NCBI RefSeq assembly: GCF_000321415.2
Contig: NC_019902.2
Location: 2,232,001-2,296,000, forward strand
Origin: Thioalkalivibrio nitratireducens DSM 14787
Lineage (GTDB): Bacteria; Pseudomonadota; Gammaproteobacteria; Ectothiorhodospirales; Ectothiorhodospiraceae
DNA length: 64,000 nt
Reading direction: 5' to 3'
Shown in pieces: positions 45,684 through 54,114 of this stretch; position 1 is the first letter of the stretch; the number at the start of each line of letters is the position of its first letter. The translations under genes and the position numbers were made by a program. Below the pieces are notes generated by a model that made no database searches, was not told the origin of the DNA, and was given only the letters and a program-made list of their open reading frames with translations.

Positions 45684-46628
45684 ATGGCGAGATCGTCCGT
45701 AGGCATCATCGGCACCGGCAACGTGGGCATTGCGGCGGCGTACGCCATCTTCCAACGCCAGCTGGCGAGCGAGATCGTGCTCGTCGACAAGAACCGCCAG
45801 CGCGCCGAGGGCGAAGCGATGGACCTGATGCACGGCCAGCCGCTGGTGGGCCGGGTGACGGTCCGCGCGGCCGACTACGACGCCCTCGCCGGATGCCAGG
45901 TAATCGTGATCACCGCCGGGGTCAACCAGAAACCGGGAGAATCCCGGCTCGACCTGCTGAATCGAAACGCCGCGGTCTTCCGCGAGGTCGCCGCGGAACT
46001 CGACCGCCATGCGCCCGACGCGGTGCTGGTGATCGCGACCAACCCGGTCGACATTCTCACTCAGGTGATGCAGCAGCTGAGCCGCCGCCCGACGCGCAGG
46101 GTGATCGGCACCGGCACCATGCTCGACACCTCGCGCTTTCGCTCGCTGCTCGGCGACTGGTACCAGGTCAACCCCCGCTCGGTCCACGCCTACATTCTCG
46201 GCGAGCACGGCGATTCCGAGGTGCCGATCTGGAGCGGCGCGATGATCGGCGGCCTGTCGGTGATGCAACACGTGATCAACGGCCAGCGTTTCGACCCGGA
46301 AGCGATGGAAACGCTGTTCCAGCGTGTGCGCACCGCGGCGTTCGACATCATCTCGCGCAAGGGCTACACGAACACGGCGATCGGCCTGGTGATCGCCTAC
46401 CTGGTCCGGGTGATCCTCGAGGACCAGCGCAGCGTGCTCCCGGTATCGGTGAACCCCGAGGGCGACTACGGCCAGCGCGACGTGTGCTTCAGCGTGCCCT
46501 GCGTGATCGGTGCCCACGGCGTCGAGTACCGGCTCGCGCCCGAGGTCGACTCCGCCGAGCGTCGCGGGCTGGAGGCATCCGCCGGGGTACTGCGCGACAG
46601 CCTGCGGCAGATGACGATCGCAGACTAG
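45684..46628 (+). CDS. L-lactate/malate dehydrogenase family, lactate-type specificity residue
   Basis: The 314-residue NAD-dependent dehydrogenase starts SVGIIGTGNVGIAAAYAIFQ (Rossmann GxGxxG). The substrate loop reads ITAGVNQKPGESRLDLLNRN: Gln82 is at the position where lactate dehydrogenases have Gln and malate dehydrogenases Arg, so L-lactate/pyruvate is favoured. The catalytic Asp-His pair is seen in IGTGTMLDTSRFR and ILGEHGDSEVPIWS. GAGGA precedes the ATG. It is monocistronic by spacing. A role in disposing of reduced pyruvate under oxygen limitation is possible; a 2-oxoacid of other chain length cannot be excluded. Confidence 0.88.
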   Translation: MARSSVGIIGTGNVGIAAAYAIFQRQLASEIVLVDKNRQRAEGEAMDLMHGQPLVGRVTVRAADYDALAGCQVIVITAGVNQKPGESRLDLLNRNAAVFREVAAELDRHAPDAVLVIATNPVDILTQVMQQLSRRPTRRVIGTGTMLDTSRFRSLLGDWYQVNPRSVHAYILGEHGDSEVPIWSGAMIGGLSVMQHVINGQRFDPEAMETLFQRVRTAAFDIISRKGYTNTAIGLVIAYLVRVILEDQRSVLPVSVNPEGDYGQRDVCFSVPCVIGAHGVEYRLAPEVDSAERRGLEASAGVLRDSLRQMTIAD

Positions 46629-46803
46629 GACAGCCAGCCTGGCCGTGGCCCCGGGGTATCGCCGGCGTCCCTCGTGCGAGTCCCCGTTGTCCGATCTGCG
46701 GGGGCACGCGAACTTGATTCCTGACCCACCGATGGGGCACCGTGGAGCCCCGGTCGTCGGTCCCCTGCCGGCGGCGACTTCCCGGTACCGAGGAGGCTCT
46801 CAC

Positions 46804-48072
46804 ATGCCCCCCGCCTCAGCCGCTGCACAAAGTCTTCCGGAATCCCCGCTCCTGGAAACCTACGGGCGCGTGCGCGCACTCTCCGAGCACCTCGCCCGAA
46901 CGCTGATGCCCGAGGACCAGGTCGTCCAGACGATGCCGGACGTGAGCCCGACGAAATGGCATCTCGCGCACGTGACTTGGTTTTTCGAACACTTCGTGCT
47001 GCAGCCGTATCTGCCCGGTTACCGACCCTTCGACGAGCGCTGGCACTATCTCTTCAATTCGTACTACTACACCGTCGGCGCCATGCACCCGCGGCCTGAG
47101 CGCGGCCTGCTGACGCGGCCCACGGTGCCGGAAATACTCGCGTTCCGCGCCCATGTCGACGACGCGATGCAGCGGCTGTTGGCAAGCTCGGCCGACGATC
47201 CCGAGGTCGCCACGAGGGTGACGCTGGGCCTGCATCACGAACAGCAACACCAGGAACTGCTGCTCACCGACATCAAGCACGTCTTCTGGACCAACCCGCT
47301 GGGACCTGCGTACGACGTTCAACTCGAACGGCCGCCCGGGGTCGAGGCGCCCGGCCTCGAGTTCATCCCCTGCGTAGGTGGCGAGGTCGAGATCGGTGCG
47401 GGGGATACGGGGTTCCACTTCGACAACGAGACCCCGCGCCACCGGGTTCGGCTGCCGGCTCATCGTCTCGCCAACCGGCTGGTGACGAACGCGGATTTCC
47501 GCGACTTCATCGACGACGGGGGCTACCAGGATGCGGCCCTGTGGCTGGCGGACGGTTGGGCACACGTCCAGGGCGAACGATGGCAACGGCCGCTGTACTG
47601 GTCGGAGGATCTTGCGCAGGAGTTCACACTGGCAGGCTGGCAGCCGATACTGGCCAGTGCTCCGGTGTGCCATGTGTCCTTCTACGAGGCCGACGCCTTC
47701 GCGCGCTGGGCCGGGGCGCGGTTGCCGCTCGAGGCGGAATGGGAGACAGCGGCCGCAGCCCGCCCGATACACGGCAATTTGCTCGAGTCCGGCTGGCTGC
47801 GGACCGCCCCGGCCACGCAGCCGGGGCTCACGCAGCTCTTCGGCGACGTCTGGGAGTGGACCGGTTCGCCCTACGTCGCCTATCCGGGATTCCGGCCCCT
47901 CGCCGGCTCATTGGGCGAGTACAACGGCAAGTTCATGTGCAACCAGATCAGCGTGCGCGGAGGATCCTGCCTGACGTCCACCGACCACATCCGCGCGAGC
48001 TACCGCAGCTTTTTCTACCCGCACCAGCGCTGGCAGATGCTGGGGTTCCGTCTCGCATCGGACACGCCCTGA
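46804..48072 (+). CDS. egtB: Ergothioneine biosynthesis protein EgtB-like sulfoxide synthase
   Basis: EgtB is a non-heme iron enzyme that joins hercynine and a thiol (gamma-glutamylcysteine or cysteine) as a sulfoxide en route to ergothioneine. The 422-residue product has an N-terminal DinB-like domain with candidate iron ligands His53 or His56 (KWHLAHVTWFFEHFVL) and His145/His149 (LGLHHEQQHQELL), and a C-terminal FGE-sulfatase domain (LFGDVWEWTGSPYVAYPGF and ISVRGGSCLTSTDHIRASYR). AGGAGG stands 7 bases before the ATG at 46804. Normally egtD, the histidine trimethylase, is adjacent; the methyltransferase 15 bp downstream is not EgtD-like. OvoA is less likely because no C-terminal methyltransferase is fused. 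Confidence 0.85.
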   Translation: MPPASAAAQSLPESPLLETYGRVRALSEHLARTLMPEDQVVQTMPDVSPTKWHLAHVTWFFEHFVLQPYLPGYRPFDERWHYLFNSYYYTVGAMHPRPERGLLTRPTVPEILAFRAHVDDAMQRLLASSADDPEVATRVTLGLHHEQQHQELLLTDIKHVFWTNPLGPAYDVQLERPPGVEAPGLEFIPCVGGEVEIGAGDTGFHFDNETPRHRVRLPAHRLANRLVTNADFRDFIDDGGYQDAALWLADGWAHVQGERWQRPLYWSEDLAQEFTLAGWQPILASAPVCHVSFYEADAFARWAGARLPLEAEWETAAAARPIHGNLLESGWLRTAPATQPGLTQLFGDVWEWTGSPYVAYPGFRPLAGSLGEYNGKFMCNQISVRGGSCLTSTDHIRASYRSFFYPHQRWQMLGFRLASDTP

Positions 48073-48087
48073 ACGATTGTCACGGCC

Positions 48088-48789
48088 ATGTCGGCAGCCA
48101 TCGGTGATGCCCGCTTTGCAGCCGGCGAGGTCTCGGGTGGCTTTCGGGGCCGAAGACGATGCCCGGTCTGCCTTGCCGATGCGAGCCGCCTGTTCGCGAC
48201 CATCGGCGAACGGGATTACCTGCGCTGCGAAGCCTGCGAAGCGACATTCCTCCGCCGCGACCAGCTCCCGACTCCGGAGATGGAGGTTGCCGAGTACCGC
48301 CTCCATCGCAATCGCGTGGATGACCGCGCATACCGCGTGTTTCTCGGGCAGTTGGCACAACCGCTGCTGGCGCGGCTGAAACGGGGGCGCCAGGGGCTCG
48401 ACTACGGCTGCGGTCCTGCCCCGGCGCTCGCCGCGATGCTCGAGGAAGCCGGGCACCGGGTCAGGCTGTACGACCCGTTCTTCCACCGCAATCCCGAGGC
48501 GCTAGAGCGGCGCTACGACTTCGTGACCTGCACCGAGGTGACCGAGCATTTCCACCACCCCGCCCGGGAGTTCGACCGGCTCGCGACCCTGCTCCGTCCG
48601 GGCGGCTGGCTTGCGATCCAGACCTGTTTCCAGACCGACGACGCCGCGTTCGCACGTTGGAACTACCGCCGCGACCCGACGCATGTCGTGTTCTACCGCG
48701 AACGCAGCTTCGCCGCGATCGCGCACCGCCATGGCTGGCACTGCGAGTTCCCGGCACGGAACGTGGCGCTGCTGCGGAACCCGGCGTAG
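48088..48789 (+). CDS. Zinc-ribbon class I SAM-dependent methyltransferase
   Basis: The 233-residue protein has a short N-terminal zinc ribbon (CPVC at 25-28 and CEAC further on), then a Rossmann methyltransferase of the Methyltransf_23 type: LDYGCGPAPALAAMLEEAGH as SAM motif I, TCTEVTEHFHHP, and LLRPGGWLAIQTCF. It starts 15 bp after egtB, in the same direction, so co-transcription is likely. It is shorter than EgtD (about 320) and lacks its recognised histidine-binding domain, so I do not call it EgtD. Substrate unknown. Confidence 0.8.
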   Translation: MSAAIGDARFAAGEVSGGFRGRRRCPVCLADASRLFATIGERDYLRCEACEATFLRRDQLPTPEMEVAEYRLHRNRVDDRAYRVFLGQLAQPLLARLKRGRQGLDYGCGPAPALAAMLEEAGHRVRLYDPFFHRNPEALERRYDFVTCTEVTEHFHHPAREFDRLATLLRPGGWLAIQTCFQTDDAAFARWNYRRDPTHVVFYRERSFAAIAHRHGWHCEFPARNVALLRNPA

Positions 48790-48836
48790 CGGCCGCCGCC
48801 GCGGCACCGGCAAAGCCGCGACCATGCCCGGGCCTC

Positions 48837-48930
48837 TGTGGGAGCGTGCCTTGCACGCGAACGCGCCGCAGGCGCGCCTGGCGCTGGCGGCCACCCCAAC
48901 GCCGTTTCGCGAGCGAGGCTCGCTCCCACA
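48837..48930. repeat. TGTGGGAGCG-type palindromic repeat
   Basis: The element has inverted ends, TGTGGGAGCG and CGCTCCCACA. Its left part is nearly identical to 37310-37348. It fills a large share of the 300-bp gap after the zinc-ribbon methyltransferase; the remainder is another REP-like hairpin and nothing else recognisable. Confidence 0.7.
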
Positions 48931-48988
48931 CGGTGGATTACAGCGGCGTTCGGCACGCGCCGCGCCTGAGGAAACCCCGGCGCCCGAT

Positions 48989-49018
48989 GGCGGATGACGG
49001 CCTTCGGCCTCTTCCGCC
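48989..49018. repeat. REP-like hairpin
   Basis: GGCGGATGACGGCCTTCGGC followed by CTCTTCCGCC is the same hairpin as at 13613-13646 in reverse orientation, apart from the ends. Confidence 0.7.
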
Positions 49019-49090
49019 GACGTACTCCTTGGTCGGGAGGTGGCCGCACACGCCATGACGGTTGGCGGACTCCCGGAACAGCCGTGGCGA

Positions 49091-49672
49091 CTAGGGATTC
49101 CGGGTCGCGACCAGCCAGGCCTCGTTGCGCAAACCCTGCCCCGGGTCGCCGACGACGCCTTCCTCGCGGTAGGCGATCAGGCGCAGGTGAGCGAACAGCT
49201 GCAGCAGTTCGTTCGGTGCGAGACGGAACGCGGGGTTTTCGGGGCCGCGGGCGTCGACCGCCTCCTGCGTCCAGGTCTGGTAGAACAGCAGCCCCCCGGG
49301 GCGCAGCGCCCGCATCAGCGCGGGGGCCAGCTCGCGCTCGAGGAAGTAGGACACCACGATCACGTCGAAATGCTCCGGCTCCGGTGGCGCCCGTTCCACG
49401 TCGCGGACCTCGGCCCGGATCGGCAGGCCCCGCTCGCCCGCGTGCCGACCGAGCCCGGCAATCGCCACCGGGGAGATGTCCCAGGCGGCGGTTTCCAGGC
49501 CCCGGCTCGCGAGCCACTGGGCATTGCCGCCGAGCCCGCAAGCGAGGTCCAGCGCCGTCCCGGCGCGTGGGAGCAGGTGCGCGTAGGCCTCGAGCACCGC
49601 GCAGGGCCGTGCGGCGGCCACGTCGCCTTCCGCGTGGCGCGCATCCCACTTACTGCGGATGTCGTCGTTCAT
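49091..49672 (-). CDS. Small class I SAM-dependent methyltransferase (TehB-like size)
   Basis: The 193-residue protein starts at the ATG at 49672, which GAGG precedes at about 7 bases; two further Met codons upstream are less well placed. Motif I is ALDLACGLGGNAQWLASRG, followed by AAWDISPVAIAGL, then DVIVVSYFLERELAPALMRA and LRPGGLLFYQTW. Such stand-alone enzymes include TehB and thiopurine-type methylases; no substrate is suggested by the neighbours (a REP repeat and a Uma2 gene). Confidence 0.82.
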   Translation of the reverse strand: MNDDIRSKWDARHAEGDVAAARPCAVLEAYAHLLPRAGTALDLACGLGGNAQWLASRGLETAAWDISPVAIAGLGRHAGERGLPIRAEVRDVERAPPEPEHFDVIVVSYFLERELAPALMRALRPGGLLFYQTWTQEAVDARGPENPAFRLAPNELLQLFAHLRLIAYREEGVVGDPGQGLRNEAWLVATRNP

Positions 49673-49753
49673 GTCCATTCCTCGGTATCGCTGGGGCCCC
49701 ATGATGTCGGCATCGGCCAGGGCGTACCCGTGTCCGGTACGCGAATTGCCCCA

Positions 49754-50347
49754 TCAGGGCTCGACCGGGGGCAGCCTAGCGACCAGTGCATCCCAGGCGA
49801 TCGCGAGGCCCGGAAGCACCGCCACCGCCGTCTCGCCCTGCAGCTCCTGAATCTCCGGCTTGCCGTACTCGCCGTCGGCGAGCCGGTAGATCGTGACCAT
49901 CCGGTCGGTGGGGTGGACCAGCCAGTACTCCTGGACCCCGGCGCGTTCGTATACGCGCCGCTTGCGCACGTGATCGTGGGCGGCGGTGGAAGGCGACAGT
50001 ACCTCGACCACCAGGTCGGGAGCGCCCCGCACGCCGCGCCGGTCGAGCCGGGCGGGATCGCAGACGACCAGCACGTCGGGTTGCACGACCGTGTCGATCT
50101 GCTCGTCCGCTTCATGGGCCCTGGGCAGGCGGACGTCGAGGGGGGCGATGTAGGGGCGGCACGAACTGCCGTCGAGGGCATTCCCCAGCTGACGATAGAT
50201 CTCCCCGGCGATGTCCTGATGCTCCAGGTCCGGGCCCGGCGCCATCAGGAAAGCCTCGCCATCGATCAGTTCGTAGCGCACGTCCTCGGGCCAGCCGAGG
50301 TAGTCGCCATAGGTATGATGAATGCTGTCGCGCCGCGCCAGTCCCAT
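49754..50347 (-). CDS. Uma2-family (DUF820) PD-(D/E)XK nuclease-like protein
   Basis: The 197-residue protein carries the Uma2 domain, a restriction-endonuclease-like fold found in many copies in cyanobacteria and some proteobacteria. Visible marks are YGDYLGWPEDVRYELIDGEA, QPDVLVVCDPARL, the active-site-like PDLVVEVLSPST (Asp-x-x-x-Glu), then RVYERAGVQEYWLVHPTDRM. Function is unproven; a relation to transposon or restriction activity is often supposed. It is single in the window, without partner genes. Confidence 0.85.
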   Translation of the reverse strand: MGLARRDSIHHTYGDYLGWPEDVRYELIDGEAFLMAPGPDLEHQDIAGEIYRQLGNALDGSSCRPYIAPLDVRLPRAHEADEQIDTVVQPDVLVVCDPARLDRRGVRGAPDLVVEVLSPSTAAHDHVRKRRVYERAGVQEYWLVHPTDRMVTIYRLADGEYGKPEIQELQGETAVAVLPGLAIAWDALVARLPPVEP

Positions 50348-50441
50348 GGCTGCCCCTCCGTCGCGGATTCCTCGCCCTGAAGTCTATCCCGCCCGAAAAG
50401 CACGGGCCAGCGCGGGCCTGCGGCAGCCCCGACGTGGGAAT

Positions 50442-50475
50442 GGCGGATGACGGCCTTCGGCCTCTTCCGCCCTAC
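50442..50475. repeat. REP-like hairpin
   Basis: GGCGGATGACGGCCTTCGGC followed by CTCTTCCGCCCTAC matches the hairpins at 48989 and, inverted, 13613 and 58083. It lies downstream of the aceA stop. Confidence 0.72.
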
Positions 50476-50578
50476 CCATCTACACCGAGCAGACGGCAGG
50501 CCGACAGGGGTGGCCGGGGACCGGACAGCGCCGGATCGGCCAGGGGGCTGGCCTCCTACGTTGCCCGGGCGCCGTTCG

Positions 50579-51901
50579 TCAGAACTGATCTTCCTCGGTC
50601 GAGCCTTTCAGCGCGGTGACCGAGGAGCCGCCGCCCTGGATCACAGTGGTCACGTCGTCGAAGTAACCGGCGCCGACCTCCTGCTGGTGCGAAACGAAGG
50701 TGTAGCCGCGCTCGCGCGCCGCGAACTCGGGCTGCTGCACCTTCTCCACGTAGTGGCGCATACCCTCCCCGCGCGCGTAGTCGTAGGCGAGGTCGAACAT
50801 GTTGAACCACATGCTGTGAATCCCGGCCAGCGTGATGAACTGGAACTTGTAGCCAAGCGTGGACAACTCGTCCTGGAAACTCGCGATCTGCGCGTCGCTC
50901 AGGTTCTTCTTCCAGTTGAACGAAGGCGAGCAGTTGTACGCCAGCAGCTGGTTCGGGTTCTCCGCCCGGACCGCCTGCGCGAACTCGCGCGCGAAGCCGA
51001 GATCCGGCGTGCCGGTCTCGCACCAGACCAGGTCGGCGTACGGTGCATACGCGACACCACGGCTGATCGCCTGCTCGACACCATTCCGCACTCGGAAGAA
51101 GCCCTCGGAGGTACGCTCGCCGGTCAGGAACGGCCGGTCGTTGTCGTCGACGTCGCTGGTCAGCAGATTCGCCGCCTCGGCGTCGGTGCGCGCCAGCAGA
51201 ACCGCCGGCACGCCGGTCACGTCGGCGGCGAGCCGCGCCGCGATCAGCTTCTGCACCGCCTCCTGCGTCGGCACCAGCACCTTGCCGCCCATATGGCCAC
51301 ATTTCTTCACCGCCGCAAGCTGGTCCTCGAAATGTACGCCCGCGGCCCCTGCGACGATCATGTTCTTCATCAGCTCGAAGGCATTCAGCACGCCGCCGAA
51401 ACCCGCCTCGGCGTCGGCGACGATCGGCAGGAAGTGGTCGACATAACCGTCGTCCCCGGGACCGATACCGCGTGACCACTGGATCTCGTCGCCACGCTGG
51501 AACGCGTTGTTGATCCGGCGCACCATCGCCGGCACCGAGTCGTAGGCGTACAGCGACTGGTCCGGGTACATCGTCTCCGAGGTGTTGCCGTCGGCCGCGA
51601 CCTGCCAGCCGGACAGGTAGATCGCCTCGACGCCCGCACGCGCCTGCTGCAGCGCCTGGCCGCCGGTCAGCGTGCCGAGGGCGTTCACGTAGCCCTTGCG
51701 TGCCCCGCCGTGCAGGATTTTCCAGAGCCTTTCCGCCCCCATCCGCGCGTAGCTGTGTTCGGGGCGCACCGACCCCCGCAGTCGGACCACGTCGGCGGCC
51801 GAATAGCCGCGGCGTACGCCCTGCCAGCGGGGATTCTCTGCCCATTCCCGCTCCAGGGCCCGGATCTGCTGCTCGCGGCTTGGGGTATCGCTTTGGGTCA
51901 T
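50579..51901 (-). CDS. aceA: Isocitrate lyase
   Basis: AceA splits isocitrate to glyoxylate and succinate, the first glyoxylate-shunt step. The 440-residue product has the catalytic motif KKCGHMGGK (nucleophile Cys201), [20 protein letters not shown] and the C-terminal [24 protein letters not shown] precedes the ATG by 7 bases. Length is close to E. coli AceA (434). The gene diverges from aceK, sharing a 160-bp regulatory region with paired palindromes. Its partner malate synthase here is glcB, 6 kb away on the other strand. Confidence 0.96.
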   Translation of the reverse strand: MTQSDTPSREQQIRALEREWAENPRWQGVRRGYSAADVVRLRGSVRPEHSYARMGAERLWKILHGGARKGYVNALGTLTGGQALQQARAGVEAIYLSGWQVAADGNTSETMYPDQSLYAYDSVPAMVRRINNAFQRGDEIQWSRGIGPGDDGYVDHFLPIVADAEAGFGGVLNAFELMKNMIVAGAAGVHFEDQLAAVKKCGHMGGKVLVPTQEAVQKLIAARLAADVTGVPAVLLARTDAEAANLLTSDVDDNDRPFLTGERTSEGFFRVRNGVEQAISRGVAYAPYADLVWCETGTPDLGFAREFAQAVRAENPNQLLAYNCSPSFNWKKNLSDAQIASFQDELSTLGYKFQFITLAGIHSMWFNMFDLAYDYARGEGMRHYVEKVQQPEFAARERGYTFVSHQQEVGAGYFDDVTTVIQGGGSSVTALKGSTEEDQF

Positions 51902-51990
51902 CTCAGGTCCTCCGAAGCTGCCGTGAAACGGCTCTTTTCACACTCAGGCGTTGTCCACTGCAGAGAAGCTGGGCATCTCCCATCCGGGGT

Positions 51991-52016
51991 TTGCCGCAAC
52001 TTGTGCATTGCAGCAA
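51991..52016. promoter_or_regulatory. Candidate operator: two TTGCNGCAA palindromes
   Basis: TTGCCGCAA (51991-51999) and TTGCAGCAA (52008-52016) are two near-identical palindromic 9-mers with centres 17 bp apart, thus nearly on one helix face, in the aceA/aceK divergent region (51902-52062). This fits binding of a dimeric or tetrameric repressor that controls both genes. No regulator gene is adjacent, so the protein is unknown. Confidence 0.45.
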
Positions 52017-52062
52017 AATAGTCTAAATCAGGCATTTCGTAAAGCGGAACCTCCGAGGAAGC

Positions 52063-53862
52063 ATGGCGACAGCGCGCGAACAACTGGCCACCTGCCCGGA
52101 ACAGGAAGGCTCCGACACCCTTGCCTCGCGCCGGGGGCGCCACCGGCGCGCATCGCAGCTTGCGCGCGCGATCCTGACCGGTTTCGAACGCCACTACTCA
52201 TTTTTCGCCGAGATCACCAGCGACGCCCGGCAGCGGTTCGAGCGCGCGGATTGGAATGCGGTGCGCGAGTCCTCGGCCCAGCGCATCAGCTTCTACGACG
52301 TCCGGGTGCGCGAGACGATCTCGAAGCTGCATTCAACCTTCGAGATCGATTGCCTGGACGAGCCGCTGTGGCAGGAAGTGAAACGGGTGTACACCGACCT
52401 GCTGCGCCACCACAGCCGCCCGGAACTGGCGGAAACGTTCTTCAACTCGGTGTTCTGCCAGCTGTTCGCGCGCAAGTACTACCACAACGACAATATCTTC
52501 GTGGAGTCGACGATCGACCGCGAGGAGCTGGCGGCGCGCTACCGGGTCTGCATGTCCTTCCATCCGCGGGCCGCCGGGCTGGAACAATGCGTCTGGGAGA
52601 TCCTGTCTGCGTTTTACTTCAGCATCCCCTACGAGGACATCGACCGCGACGTGCAGCGCATCGCCGAGGCATTCCGCGAGCGTGCGCCGCAGGCCGCTGC
52701 GCGCATGGAAGAACTGCGCATCGACGTGCTGGAATCTCCGTTCTTTCGGAACAAGGCCGCGTACCTGATCGGTCGGGTGACCTGGGACGACGAAATGGAG
52801 CCGTTCGTGACCCCGCTGATCAACAACGAGCAGGGCGCGATCCGCGCCGACACGCTGCTGACCACGCGCGAGCAGATGGAGGCGGTATTCAACTTCGCCC
52901 GCGCCTATTTCATGGCGAAGACGCCGGTCCCCGCAGCCACGGTCGCCTTTCTGCAGACGCTGATGCCGGACAAGCCGCTGGCCGAGATGTACATGAGCAT
53001 CGGGTTCCAGAAACAGGCGAAGAACGAGTTCTACCGCGATTTCCTGGCCCATCTGGCGCAGAGCACCGATGAATTCAAGCTGGCCGAAGGCACCCCGGGC
53101 ATGGTGATGCTGGTGTTCACGCTGCCGTCGTACGGCTACGTGTTCAAGGTGATCCGTGATCGCTTCCCGCCGCCGAAGGACGTGACCCACGAGCAGGTGA
53201 AGCAGCGCTACCAGCAGGTGAAGCTGCACGACCGCGTCGGGCGCATGGCCGACACGCTGGAATTCTCGGATGTGGCGTTCCCGCTGGACCGCTTCCCGCC
53301 GGAACTGCTCGCCGAGCTGCGGTCAGAGATCCCCTCGCTGCTGGAGTTCGACGGCGACGTGCTGGTGATCAAGCACCTGTATATCGAGCGGCGCATGCTG
53401 CCGCTGAACCTGTTCCTGGAGGAGGCCGACTTCGAGGAGCGCAGCGCGGTGCTGGACGACTGGGGACTGGCGATCAAGCAGCTGATGGCGGTGAACATCT
53501 TCCCTGGCGACCTGCTGTTCAAGAACTTCGGCGTGAACTGCCTGGGCAAAGTCGTATTCTACGACTACGACGAAATCGCCTATCTGACCGACTGCAACTT
53601 TCGCCGGATCCCCGCAGCAATGACACCCGAGGACGAACTGAGCGCAGAACCCTGGTTCTCGGTCGGTCCGCACGACATCTTCCCCGAGGAATTCCCGACG
53701 TTTCTCTGCCAAGATCCCGAAGTCCGACAGATCCTGAACGAGACCCACCCGGAGCTGTTCGACTACCGCTACTGGCGGGCCCGCCAGCAGGACATCCGCA
53801 ACGGTGCCCACGGTGACGTGTTTCCCTATTCGAGCCAGATCCGCTTCCCGCACCCGCAGTGA
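52063..53862 (+). CDS. aceK: Isocitrate dehydrogenase kinase/phosphatase
   Basis: AceK phosphorylates and dephosphorylates isocitrate dehydrogenase, directing isocitrate into the TCA cycle or the glyoxylate shunt. The 599-residue product (E. coli 578) has an N-terminal regulatory domain and a C-terminal kinase-like domain: TPGMVMLVFTLPSYGYVFKV, FKVIRDRFPPPKDVTHEQVK, VLVIKHLYIERRMLPLNLFL and VFYDYDEIAYLTDCNFRRIP. It diverges from aceA rather than following it as in E. coli aceBAK. GAGGA lies just before the ATG. Confidence 0.95.
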   Translation: MATAREQLATCPEQEGSDTLASRRGRHRRASQLARAILTGFERHYSFFAEITSDARQRFERADWNAVRESSAQRISFYDVRVRETISKLHSTFEIDCLDEPLWQEVKRVYTDLLRHHSRPELAETFFNSVFCQLFARKYYHNDNIFVESTIDREELAARYRVCMSFHPRAAGLEQCVWEILSAFYFSIPYEDIDRDVQRIAEAFRERAPQAAARMEELRIDVLESPFFRNKAAYLIGRVTWDDEMEPFVTPLINNEQGAIRADTLLTTREQMEAVFNFARAYFMAKTPVPAATVAFLQTLMPDKPLAEMYMSIGFQKQAKNEFYRDFLAHLAQSTDEFKLAEGTPGMVMLVFTLPSYGYVFKVIRDRFPPPKDVTHEQVKQRYQQVKLHDRVGRMADTLEFSDVAFPLDRFPPELLAELRSEIPSLLEFDGDVLVIKHLYIERRMLPLNLFLEEADFEERSAVLDDWGLAIKQLMAVNIFPGDLLFKNFGVNCLGKVVFYDYDEIAYLTDCNFRRIPAAMTPEDELSAEPWFSVGPHDIFPEEFPTFLCQDPEVRQILNETHPELFDYRYWRARQQDIRNGAHGDVFPYSSQIRFPHPQ

Positions 53863-54114
53863 CGCGGACACCTCAGCGCGCACACCGGCGCCGCTGAGGG
53901 CGGCCGCCTGTGGCCCGCTTGCGGGCGAGGCGCCAGGGCTGAAGGGGTATGCACCGCGGTGGACGCGCGCTGCCGCCTGGCAGCCGGTCGGACTTGGGCT
54001 GCTAGCTGCGGCCGTCCCGCAGAAGGGCTTCACGGAAAAGCCATGGGCGTTCGTGATTTTGCCGCCAGCGGCCGGTACCCTGTAGCGCCCTCTCCGCACC
54101 CGGACCCCGCCTTC

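Noticed and set aside
48088-48789. Assignment of the gene after egtB as egtD
   Set aside because: It is about 90 residues too short and has a zinc ribbon plus a generic Methyltransf_23 core, unlike histidine trimethylases.
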